Positions 57,776-64,000 of a DNA stretch of 64,000 nucleotides are shown here, in pieces. Both the position numbers and the translations under genes were made by a program. The DNA is from Xanthomonas vesicatoria ATCC 35937 (GTDB lineage Bacteria; Pseudomonadota; Gammaproteobacteria; Xanthomonadales; Xanthomonadaceae), in the NCBI RefSeq assembly GCF_001908725.1, contig NZ_CP018725.1, positions 1,240,001 to 1,304,000 on the forward strand. The letters are read 5' to 3'. Under the pieces are notes generated by a model. It had not been told where the DNA came from and did not search any database. It worked only from the letters and a program-made list of their open reading frames with translations. The number at the start of each line of letters is the position of its first letter. Positions within the stretch are counted from its first letter, which is position 1.

Positions 57776-57815
57776 GCGCGTCGCCGCGCCATCGATTCTT
57801 CCAGTCAGTGCCTGC

Positions 57816-59252
57816 ATGAAAGCCCGGCTTCAGACATCGCTAGGACAGCAGCTGGTCATGACGCCGCAATTGCGTCAGGCGATCAAGCTATTGCAGATGT
57901 CCACCACCGAGCTGGAACTGGAAATCGCCGAAGCGGTGGAAACCAACCCGCTGCTCGAATGGGCCGACGAGGCCGCGCATGCGGCCGGCGACATACCCGA
58001 GTCCTCGCCCTCCTCGTCCAGCGAGGAACCCCAGCGCGAGCAACCCGCCCCGGCCGAGCGCGACGACGACTGGTCGCAGGACGAATTGCAGTGGACCGGC
58101 TCGGGCAGCGGCGGCAGTTTCGACGATGACGAGTCCGGGGACGCCGCCGAGCGCGTGGCCGAATCCGAAACCCTTGCCGATCATCTGCTGTGGCAGTTGC
58201 ACCTGTCGCCGCTGTCGCCACGCGACCGACAGATCGGCGCGCTGCTGATCGATGCGCTGGACGAAGACGGTTATCTGCGCGAGCCGTTATCGGCAATTCT
58301 CGAAACACTGGCCCTGGGCGCGTCGGTCGACGAGGCCGAAGTGCTCACCGTGCTGCATCAGATCCAGCGCTTCGACCCGGTCGGCGTAGGTGCGCGCACG
58401 CTGGGCGAGTGCCTGGCCTTGCAATTGGCGGTGCTCGACCCGGCCATCCCGGGGCGCGAACTGGCGCTACAGATCGTCGCCGGCCCGCTGGAACGCCTGC
58501 CGCGCGCCGGTGTGGCCGGCTTGGCGCACGAACTCAAGCGCTCCGCCACCGATGTCGAACAAGCCGTGCAGCTGGTGCGCTCGCTGGACCCGCGCCCGGG
58601 CAAGCAGATCGGCGACCTCTCGCAAGACACCTACGTGGTGCCCGACTGCGTGATCTGGCGCCAGCGCGGCGTGTGGCGCGCCTCGCTGGCCGGCCGCTCG
58701 CAGCCCAAGGTCACCATCCACCGCGGCTACGAGAACCTGATCCGCAGTTGCGGCGAATCGGATGCCGGCTATCTGCGCGGACAGTTGCAGGAGGCGCGCT
58801 GGCTGCTCAAGAGCCTGGAAGCGCGCGGCGAAACCCTGCTGCGGGTGGTGCGCTGCCTGCTGCAGCACCAGGCCGGGTTCCTGGAATTCGGTGCGCAGGC
58901 GCTGCGCCCGCTAACCCTGCGCGAGATCGCAGGCGAGCTCGGCCTGCACGAATCCACCATTTCCCGCGCCATCGCCCGCAAATACGTGCGTACCCCGCGC
59001 GGCACCATCCCGCTGCGCTCGTTCTTTGCCTCCGGCATCGACACCGACAGCGGCGGCGAGGCCTCCAGCACTGCCATCCAGGCCATGATCCGGCGCCTGA
59101 TCGACGCAGAAAACCCGCGCAAACCCTTGTCGGACGCCAAGCTGGCGGATCTTTTGAAAACCTCCGGCGTACCAGTGGCGCGGCGCACCGTTGCGAAGTA
59201 TCGTGAGGCCATGAACATTTCCGCCTCCCACGAACGCGTGCGCATCGCCTGA
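57816..59252 (+). CDS. rpoN: RNA polymerase sigma-54 factor
   Basis: This 478-residue factor has the N-terminal activator/core region (QQLVMTPQLRQAIKLLQMST near 9 and NPLLEW near 43), an acidic Ser/Glu-rich linker at about 55-110, the DNA-binding helix-turn-helix (LREIAGELGLHESTISRAIA near 370), and the RpoN box ARRTVAKYREAMN near 456. It transcribes genes with -24/-12 promoters that need bacterial enhancer-binding proteins. It sits between lptB and hpf as in most gammaproteobacteria. Confidence 0.97.
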   Translation: MKARLQTSLGQQLVMTPQLRQAIKLLQMSTTELELEIAEAVETNPLLEWADEAAHAAGDIPESSPSSSSEEPQREQPAPAERDDDWSQDELQWTGSGSGGSFDDDESGDAAERVAESETLADHLLWQLHLSPLSPRDRQIGALLIDALDEDGYLREPLSAILETLALGASVDEAEVLTVLHQIQRFDPVGVGARTLGECLALQLAVLDPAIPGRELALQIVAGPLERLPRAGVAGLAHELKRSATDVEQAVQLVRSLDPRPGKQIGDLSQDTYVVPDCVIWRQRGVWRASLAGRSQPKVTIHRGYENLIRSCGESDAGYLRGQLQEARWLLKSLEARGETLLRVVRCLLQHQAGFLEFGAQALRPLTLREIAGELGLHESTISRAIARKYVRTPRGTIPLRSFFASGIDTDSGGEASSTAIQAMIRRLIDAENPRKPLSDAKLADLLKTSGVPVARRTVAKYREAMNISASHERVRIA

Positions 59253-59339
59253 CGTTGCAACCACCGCAACGCCGGCCTGCGCCGGGTTAGTCGGATCACC
59301 GGAACGGTTCATTGGCCCACCGACCAATGGAGGTATCCG

Positions 59340-59657
59340 ATGCGCATCGAGACGTATGGCCACCAGCTTGAAGTGACCCCCGCCCTGCGGGAGTACGTGG
59401 CAAGCAAGCTGCAGCGACTGCAGCGCCATTTCGACCAGCACTGTGAAGTCCGAACGCAGCTGGCCGTTCGCAAGCCAGACCACCACGTGGTCGCCACCGT
59501 CAACCTTCCCGGTCGCACGCTGCACGCAGATGCCAGCGGTTCCACCATGTACGCCGCCATCGACCTGCTGGTCGACAAGCTCGACCGCCTGGTGCTCAAG
59601 CACAAAGAAAAGAAATGTAACCACCACGCACGCGAGGTGCGCGACAATCCCGCATGA
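59340..59657 (+). CDS. hpf: Ribosome hibernation-promoting factor (short HPF/RaiA family)
   Basis: This 105-residue protein has RIETYGHQLEVTPALREYVASKLQRLQRHF at the N-terminus and HADASGSTMYAAIDLLVDKLDRLVLKHKEK near 60-90. This is the short form without the C-terminal dimerisation domain. It binds the 30S subunit in stationary phase. A GGAGG site precedes the ATG; a short ATTGG/CCAAT inverted pair (59311-59328) sits just upstream of it. Confidence 0.95.
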   Translation: MRIETYGHQLEVTPALREYVASKLQRLQRHFDQHCEVRTQLAVRKPDHHVVATVNLPGRTLHADASGSTMYAAIDLLVDKLDRLVLKHKEKKCNHHAREVRDNPA

Positions 59658-59678
59658 CGCTTCCCGCTTGATGCCCTC

Positions 59679-60137
59679 ATGCCTTTAAACGATCTGATGG
59701 CGGCCGTGCGCACCGTGGTGTCGCCGGCCGCCGATCGCGACACCGTCCTGCACACCGCCGCCGATCTGCTGTCCTGCCGCCAGGCCGGCGCCGACGAGCT
59801 CTACGCCAACCTGTGCGAGCGCGAGGCCCTGGGCAGTACCGCCATCGGCCACGGCATTGCCATTCCGCATGGACGCTGCCCCAATCTGACCGAACCCCGC
59901 GGTGCGCTGCTGCGGCTGGACGCCCCGGTTGCGTTCGGCAGCGATGAACCGGTGGACCTGGTGTTCGCCATGGCGGTGCCTGCGCACTACACCCACCAGC
60001 ACTTGATGCTGTTGTCGGAACTGGCCGAGCGCTTCTCCGATGCGCACTTCCGTCAGCAACTGCGCGCCGCGCCCGATGCCGACGCGCTGATGGCGTTGCT
60101 CACCGATGCGCCTCCTCCACAGGCTAGCGCCGCATGA
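59679..60137 (+). CDS. ptsN: Nitrogen-regulatory PTS IIA component
   Basis: This 152-residue EIIA-Ntr protein has its phospho-acceptor His in [10 protein letters not shown] near residue 68 and [10 protein letters not shown] before it. It receives phosphate from HPr/NPr and regulates targets such as potassium transport in other bacteria. It lies between hpf and hprK; the stop overlaps hprK by 4 bp. Confidence 0.95.
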   Translation: MPLNDLMAAVRTVVSPAADRDTVLHTAADLLSCRQAGADELYANLCEREALGSTAIGHGIAIPHGRCPNLTEPRGALLRLDAPVAFGSDEPVDLVFAMAVPAHYTHQHLMLLSELAERFSDAHFRQQLRAAPDADALMALLTDAPPPQASAA

Positions 60138-61084
60138 ATACCAGCATCACCGCACGCGAACTGTTCGACCAGCAGCGCGACAAGCTGGCGCTGCGCTGGG
60201 TCGCCGGGCAGAAGGGCGAGCACCGCGAGATCCAGGCGGGCAGCAACAACGCCCGCCGCCCGTCGCTGGCTGGCTATCTCAACGTGATCTATCCCAACAA
60301 GGTGCAGATCCTGGGCACCGAAGAGCTGGCCTGGCTGGATTCGCTGGACGCGCGCCAGCGCTGGGAAACCATCGAGAAGATCATCCAGGTGCAACCGCTG
60401 GCACTGGCGATCAGCAAGAACCAATCCTGCCCGGAAGACCTGCGCGCCGCCGCCGACGAATCCAACACCCCGTTGTGGATCTCGCCCAAGCGCGGCCACG
60501 AACTGCTCAACCACCTCTCCTACCATCTGGCGCGCACGCTGGCGCCGCGGGTCACCCTGCATGGCGTGTTCATGGAGATCTATTCGATCGGCGTGCTGAT
60601 CACCGGCGAGGCAGGCTCGGGCAAGAGCGAACTGGCGCTGGAACTGCTCAGCCGCGGCCACCGCCTGGTGGCCGACGATGCGCCGGAATTCACCCAGATC
60701 GCCCCCGATGTGCTCGACGGCACCTGCCCCGAGCTGCTGCAGGACCTGCTGGAAGTGCGCGGCCTGGGCGTGCTCAACGTGCGCGACATGTTCGGCGACA
60801 CCGCGGTGAAGAAGAACAAGTACCTGCGCCTGATCGTGCACCTGACCCGGCCGATGACCGAACCCACGCCCTCCGGCTACGAGCGCCTGACCGGCGATTC
60901 CGGCAGCCGCCACGTGCTGGACCTGGACGTGCCACTGATCACCTTGCCGGTGATGCCCGGCCGCAACCTGGCGGTGCTGACCGAAGCGGCCACGCGGCTG
61001 CATATCCTGCGCACCAAGGGCATCGACCCGGCGGCGATGTTCATTGCCCGCCACAGCAACCTGCTGGAGCGACGTACGCCATGA
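60134..61084 (+). CDS. hprK: HPr(Ser) kinase/phosphorylase
   Basis: This 316-residue enzyme phosphorylates HPr on Ser46. It has an N-terminal domain (about 1-130), Walker [16 protein letters not shown] near 154, VADDAPEF near 178, the signature [19 protein letters not shown] near 203, and RHNLL-type tail residues (ARHSNLL). The target Ser is present in the HPr gene at 62829. Kinases of this type are common in Firmicutes but patchy in gammaproteobacteria. Confidence 0.95.
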   Translation: MNTSITARELFDQQRDKLALRWVAGQKGEHREIQAGSNNARRPSLAGYLNVIYPNKVQILGTEELAWLDSLDARQRWETIEKIIQVQPLALAISKNQSCPEDLRAAADESNTPLWISPKRGHELLNHLSYHLARTLAPRVTLHGVFMEIYSIGVLITGEAGSGKSELALELLSRGHRLVADDAPEFTQIAPDVLDGTCPELLQDLLEVRGLGVLNVRDMFGDTAVKKNKYLRLIVHLTRPMTEPTPSGYERLTGDSGSRHVLDLDVPLITLPVMPGRNLAVLTEAATRLHILRTKGIDPAAMFIARHSNLLERRTP

Positions 61085-61953
61085 GCATCGCGCCCTCCAC
61101 GTTGATGATCGTGAGCGGGCTGTCCGGCTCGGGCAAATCGGTCGCGTTGAAGACCTTCGAGGATCTGGACTACTACTGTTCTGACAATCTGCCGGTGGAG
61201 CTGCTGCCGGACTTCGTCAAGAGCCGCCTGCGTGGCAATCCGATCGGCGACCAGCGCCTGGCGGTGGGCATCGACGTGCGCAGCCGCAGCGACCTGACCC
61301 AGCTGGCGCAGTGGCGCCAGGCTGCGCAGGAATACGGCATCGAGGCACGTCTGCTGTTTTTCGAAGCCAGCGATGAAGCGCTGATCAAACGGTACGCCGA
61401 TACCCGCCGGCGTCATCCGCTCAGTCATCTCGGCCTGGCCTTGCCGGAGGCGATCACCCGCGAGCGCCAGTTAACCGAGCCGCTGCGCGCGCAGGCCGAC
61501 GCGATCATCGATACCAGCACGCTGAACGTGCACCAGTTGCGTCGCCGCGTGGTCACCGAATTCGCGCTCGGCTCCAACGACCGGTTGTCACTGTTGTTCG
61601 AATCGTTTGCCTACAAGCGCGGCGTGCCGGCTGAGGCCGACTTCGTGTTCGATGCGCGCGTGCTGCCCAATCCGCACTGGGACCCTGAGCTGCGCCCGCT
61701 CACCGGCCGCGATGCCGGGGTGCGCGAGTACCTGGACAACGAAGCGGATGTGCAGCGCTACAGCGCACAGATCGTGGACTTGCTCGACACCTGGTTGCCG
61801 CGATTGCGTAACGACACCCGCAGCTACGTGACCATCGCCTTCGGCTGCACCGGCGGCAAGCATCGCTCGGTGTACATGGCCGAACGCATGGCGCGGCATG
61901 CACGCGAACAGGGCTGGCCGGAAGTGGCGACGTTTCATCGCGAGCAGGACTGA
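61081..61953 (+). CDS. rapZ: RNase adapter protein RapZ
   Basis: This 290-residue protein has the P-loop [14 protein letters not shown] near residue 10, [11 protein letters not shown] near 40, and a C-terminal domain with [20 protein letters not shown] near 257. In E. coli RapZ directs RNase E to the small RNA GlmZ and controls glucosamine synthesis. Whether a GlmZ-like RNA exists here cannot be seen. It overlaps hprK by 4 bp. Confidence 0.95.
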   Translation: MSIAPSTLMIVSGLSGSGKSVALKTFEDLDYYCSDNLPVELLPDFVKSRLRGNPIGDQRLAVGIDVRSRSDLTQLAQWRQAAQEYGIEARLLFFEASDEALIKRYADTRRRHPLSHLGLALPEAITRERQLTEPLRAQADAIIDTSTLNVHQLRRRVVTEFALGSNDRLSLLFESFAYKRGVPAEADFVFDARVLPNPHWDPELRPLTGRDAGVREYLDNEADVQRYSAQIVDLLDTWLPRLRNDTRSYVTIAFGCTGGKHRSVYMAERMARHAREQGWPEVATFHREQD

Positions 61954-62443
61954 GGGGCCGGGATTCGGGATTCGGGATTCGCCAAAGCGGCATCATGCGA
62001 TGGGGGCGTGCTGTACTTAACGTTAAATGGCGCTCTTGCAGTGCCGTGTGTTGGGTTGCGATCTTTGCGCATGGCTTGCATCTGGTTGATGCGCGAGGCG
62101 ACAAGGCTGCGCATGACGTGACTGGGCGCCGACGTTCTAGAAGCCGCTCGGCGTCTTCGCTTGAGGCGCTGCGCGACGCTGCAAGACCATTGCATTGGTG
62201 CCGTTCCGCCACGCATGGCTACGCGGCCCCGCCCGCTAAATTGAGAACGGTGGCGTTCGCTTGCGATCTGGTCCGCATTGCTGACGCTGCGTACGTCACG
62301 CATCTACACCACACCCAGTCACGCGATGGCGACACGCCGTTGCGCCGGCTTGCTGCAGCGGTCCTAAACGGCTATTCAGTTCGCAACGCATCGGTGCGGG
62401 CAAACGCTATCGCGCGGTCACGCTGACCTGTTAACGTTTCGGC
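61954..62443. other. Intergenic region rapZ / PTS genes
   Basis: This stretch of 490 bases has no supported gene. It begins with a GGGATTCG repeat arm (61959-61990, listed separately). A 143-codon frame crosses it but has no recognisable family and overlaps an opposing frame. No terminator or riboswitch was recognised. Confidence 0.5.
61959..61990. repeat. GGGATTCG short-repeat arm after rapZ, unpaired copy
   Basis: Three GGGATTCG units are followed by CCAAAGCGG, the same tail as the left arm at 27.4 kb (GCAAAAGCGG). No complementary partner was seen before the next gene. Confidence 0.75.
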
Positions 62444-62836
62444 ATGGCCTGTGGCATTCTCCTCATTACTCATCCCGGCATCGGCGCAGCGTTGTTGAAC
62501 GTGGCGACGGGGCTGTTGCGGCACTTGCCGCTGAAGACCGAAGCATTCGACGTGCCGTTCGATGCAGACCTGGACGCATTATTGCCCCAGGCCTCGGCGG
62601 CGATGCGCCGGGTCGACAGCGGCGACGGCGTGCTGGTCATGACCGACCTGTACGGCGCCAGCCCCAGCAATCTCGCCAGCCGATTGGCCAAGCTGGGCAC
62701 GCCGGTCCGTCGCGTGTCCGCACTGAGCCTACCGATGCTGCTGCGGGTGATGAATTATCCCGAACAAGGTTTGCAGGAGCTGCCCGCCACTGCGGCGGCA
62801 GGTACCCGCAACGGAGCGATCATCGACGATGCTTGA
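62444..62836 (+). CDS. PTS mannose/fructose-type IIA domain protein
   Basis: This 130-residue protein has the phospho-His in LLITHPGIG (His10) and the EIIA-Man fold (VLVMTDLYGASPSNLASRLA near 66, PMLLRVMNYP near 98). It is a free-standing IIA protein of the mannose family, typical of regulatory PTS systems without a sugar permease in this window. The start of ptsH overlaps its end by 8 bp. Confidence 0.9.
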   Translation: MACGILLITHPGIGAALLNVATGLLRHLPLKTEAFDVPFDADLDALLPQASAAMRRVDSGDGVLVMTDLYGASPSNLASRLAKLGTPVRRVSALSLPMLLRVMNYPEQGLQELPATAAAGTRNGAIIDDA

Positions 62837-63098
62837 ACGCGAACTCATTGTGTCCAACCGACTCGGACTGCATGCGCGGGCGACCGCCAAGCTGGTGCAG
62901 ACGTTGTCGTCCTATCGCAGCAACGCCACGCTGGCGGCCAAGGGCCGCGAAGTGAATGCCAAGAGCATCATGGGCGTGATGTTGCTGGCCGCAGGCCAAG
63001 GCACCAGCGTGGTGGTGCGGCTGGATGGCGAAGACGAAGCCGACGCCTTGCAGGCGCTGGTGGAGCTGTTCGAGCGTCGCTTCGACGAGGACAGCTGA
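62829..63098 (+). CDS. ptsH: Phosphocarrier protein HPr
   Basis: This 89-residue protein has the phospho-accepting His15 in GLHARATAK and a Ser at exactly position 46 in VNAKSIMGVMLL, the HprK target site. Both sites together with hprK show that this HPr can be regulated by serine phosphorylation. The ATG overlaps the IIA gene. Enzyme I follows 58 bp downstream. Confidence 0.95.
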   Translation: MLERELIVSNRLGLHARATAKLVQTLSSYRSNATLAAKGREVNAKSIMGVMLLAAGQGTSVVVRLDGEDEADALQALVELFERRFDEDS

Positions 63099-63156
63099 GC
63101 ATGCGCGGCGTCGGTGCTATTGCGACCGACACGGCGCCGCCGCGCCAGGCACGCGC

Positions 63157-64000
63157 ATGAGCCTGCGCCTGCGCGGACATGGGGCCTCGCGCGGCAATGC
63201 GCTCGGGCGCGCGCGCGTGCGCCAGAGTCATACGCTGGAAGTGGCCGAACAACGCGTCCCCGCCAACCAGGTGGAAACGCAGTTGCAGCGCCTGCACACC
63301 GCCATCGAGGCAGCCCGTGTCGAAATGCAGCAGCTGCGCGACCGCCTGCATGGCGCACTCGCGCGCGAAGTCGGCGAGTTTCTCGAACTGCATGCGCTGC
63401 TGCTGGACGACCCGGAACTGCTGCAGGGGCTGGATGAGCTGATCCGCACCCACCGCTATAGCGCCGACTATGCGCTGCGCGTGCAGCGCGACCGGCTGGC
63501 GGCGGTGTTCGACGGCATGGAAGACGCCTACCTCAAGAGCCGCATGGACGATCTGGATCACGTGATCGGCCGCATCCATGCGTTCTTGCACAAGCGTGCG
63601 CCCGACCTCAAGGGTGTGGCCGGCGAGATCCTGGTCTGCGACAACGTGGCGCCGTCAGAACTGGCGCAGCTGCAGGCACAAGGCGTGGTCGGCATTGTTA
63701 CCACCGCCGGCAGTGCGCTGTCGCATAGCGCGATCCTGGCGCGCAGCCTGCACCTGCCGTTGGTGGTGGGAGTGAGCGACGCGGTGCAGCGGATCGACGA
63801 TGGCGATGTGCTGATCGTCGATGCCGGCTCCGGGCAGGTGATCGTCGACCCCACGCCCGACCACTTGCGCGACTACCGCGAGCGCCTGCGCGCGCTGGCC
63901 AAGGAGCAGCGCGAACTCGGGCGGCTGCGCTCCAAGCCCACGCGCACCCGCGACAACGTCGATATCACCCTGCTGGCCAATGCCGAGTCGCTGGAAGACG
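63157..64000 (+). CDS. ptsI: PTS enzyme I (phosphoenolpyruvate-protein phosphotransferase), truncated at window end
   Basis: The 281 codons visible start MSLRLRGHGASRGNALGRARV. A helical HPr-binding domain follows (QQLRDRLHGALAREVGEFLELHALLL), and the active-site His in TTAGSALSHSAILARS lies near residue 191. It transfers phosphate from PEP to HPr. The C-terminal PEP-binding barrel is outside the window. It closes the EIIA-Man, HPr, enzyme I set. Confidence 0.95.
   Translation, partial: MSLRLRGHGASRGNALGRARVRQSHTLEVAEQRVPANQVETQLQRLHTAIEAARVEMQQLRDRLHGALAREVGEFLELHALLLDDPELLQGLDELIRTHRYSADYALRVQRDRLAAVFDGMEDAYLKSRMDDLDHVIGRIHAFLHKRAPDLKGVAGEILVCDNVAPSELAQLQAQGVVGIVTTAGSALSHSAILARSLHLPLVVGVSDAVQRIDDGDVLIVDAGSGQVIVDPTPDHLRDYRERLRALAKEQRELGRLRSKPTRTRDNVDITLLANAESLED

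Noticed and set aside
61995..62426. A 143-codon frame between rapZ and the PTS genes
   Set aside because: No recognisable domain, begins inside a repeat-adjacent segment and overlaps an opposing frame of similar quality.

Overview
The window is a high-GC, gene-dense piece of a gammaproteobacterial chromosome. Gene content and order point to Xanthomonas (Xanthomonadaceae): an aspartokinase of the type fused to diaminopimelate decarboxylase, a pilT/pilU pair, a sufR-B-C-D-S operon, an amgK-murU cell-wall recycling pair, a kdsD-kdsC-lptCAB-rpoN-hpf-ptsN-hprK-rapZ cluster followed by a regulatory PTS, and short intergenic palindromic repeats. The species cannot be decided from the sequence. No rRNA, tRNA, CRISPR array, prophage or complete insertion sequence was recognised. 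Nearly all of the window is core genome.

Layout. 1-3.4 kb: 5' part of lysAC (minus strand) diverging from two tandem PhzF-family genes. 3.6-7.3 kb: minus-strand envelope glycine-zipper protein, OsmC, and the yqgE-ruvX-pyrB operon. 7.4-12.1 kb: a translationally coupled membrane protein / tag / secreted protein trio and a DUF72 gene. 12.1-17.3 kb: YitT-like protein, pilU and pilT on the minus strand, then yggS-proC. 17.8-21.9 kb: HU-like protein with an H1-like tail, M23 peptidase, small conserved proteins, a DJ-1/PfpI protein and a SET-domain protein. 22-28.4 kb: the suf Fe-S assembly operon with a GNAT and a Rieske protein behind it. 28.5-37.7 kb: an iron-uptake locus with a Fur-like box, a TonB-dependent siderophore receptor, PiuC, a Sel1 protein, a PepSY-type membrane protein, DUF2271, DUF4198, ApbE and a membrane-anchored flavoreductase. 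38-43.4 kb: HutD-like protein, ComEA-like protein, M20 peptidase, YeaQ-like protein, amgK-murU. 43.7-51.2 kb: hda, AI-2E/PerM transporter and a DUF2066 protein on the minus strand, diverging from purM, two membrane proteins, purN and two DUF3108 genes. 51.3-52.2 kb: an array of about 255-bp structured repeats. 52.2-54.3 kb: EF-hand protein, murA and a BolA/IbaG gene (minus). 54.4-64 kb: LPS-precursor and LPS-transport genes, sigma-54, and the nitrogen/regulatory PTS up to a truncated enzyme I gene at the window edge.

The most interesting parts are three. First, the iron locus combines the piuA-piuC-Sel1 core with ApbE, DUF2271, DUF4198, PepSY and a flavodoxin-reductase. It reads as a candidate flavin-based extracytoplasmic electron-transfer system for reducing imported ferric iron. 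The DUF2271 protein carries a near-consensus flavinylation motif (DGVTGPT), while the ApbE lacks a visible export signal. Second, the repeat array at 51.4-52.2 kb has units that each contain a long hairpin (23-bp perfect arms in the first unit). A diverged single copy lies at about 43.6 kb. Third, tag is locked between two proteins that both carry DxDxDG calcium-type loops. Short inverted-repeat elements also interrupt pilT/pilU, sufB/sufC and the region after sufS.
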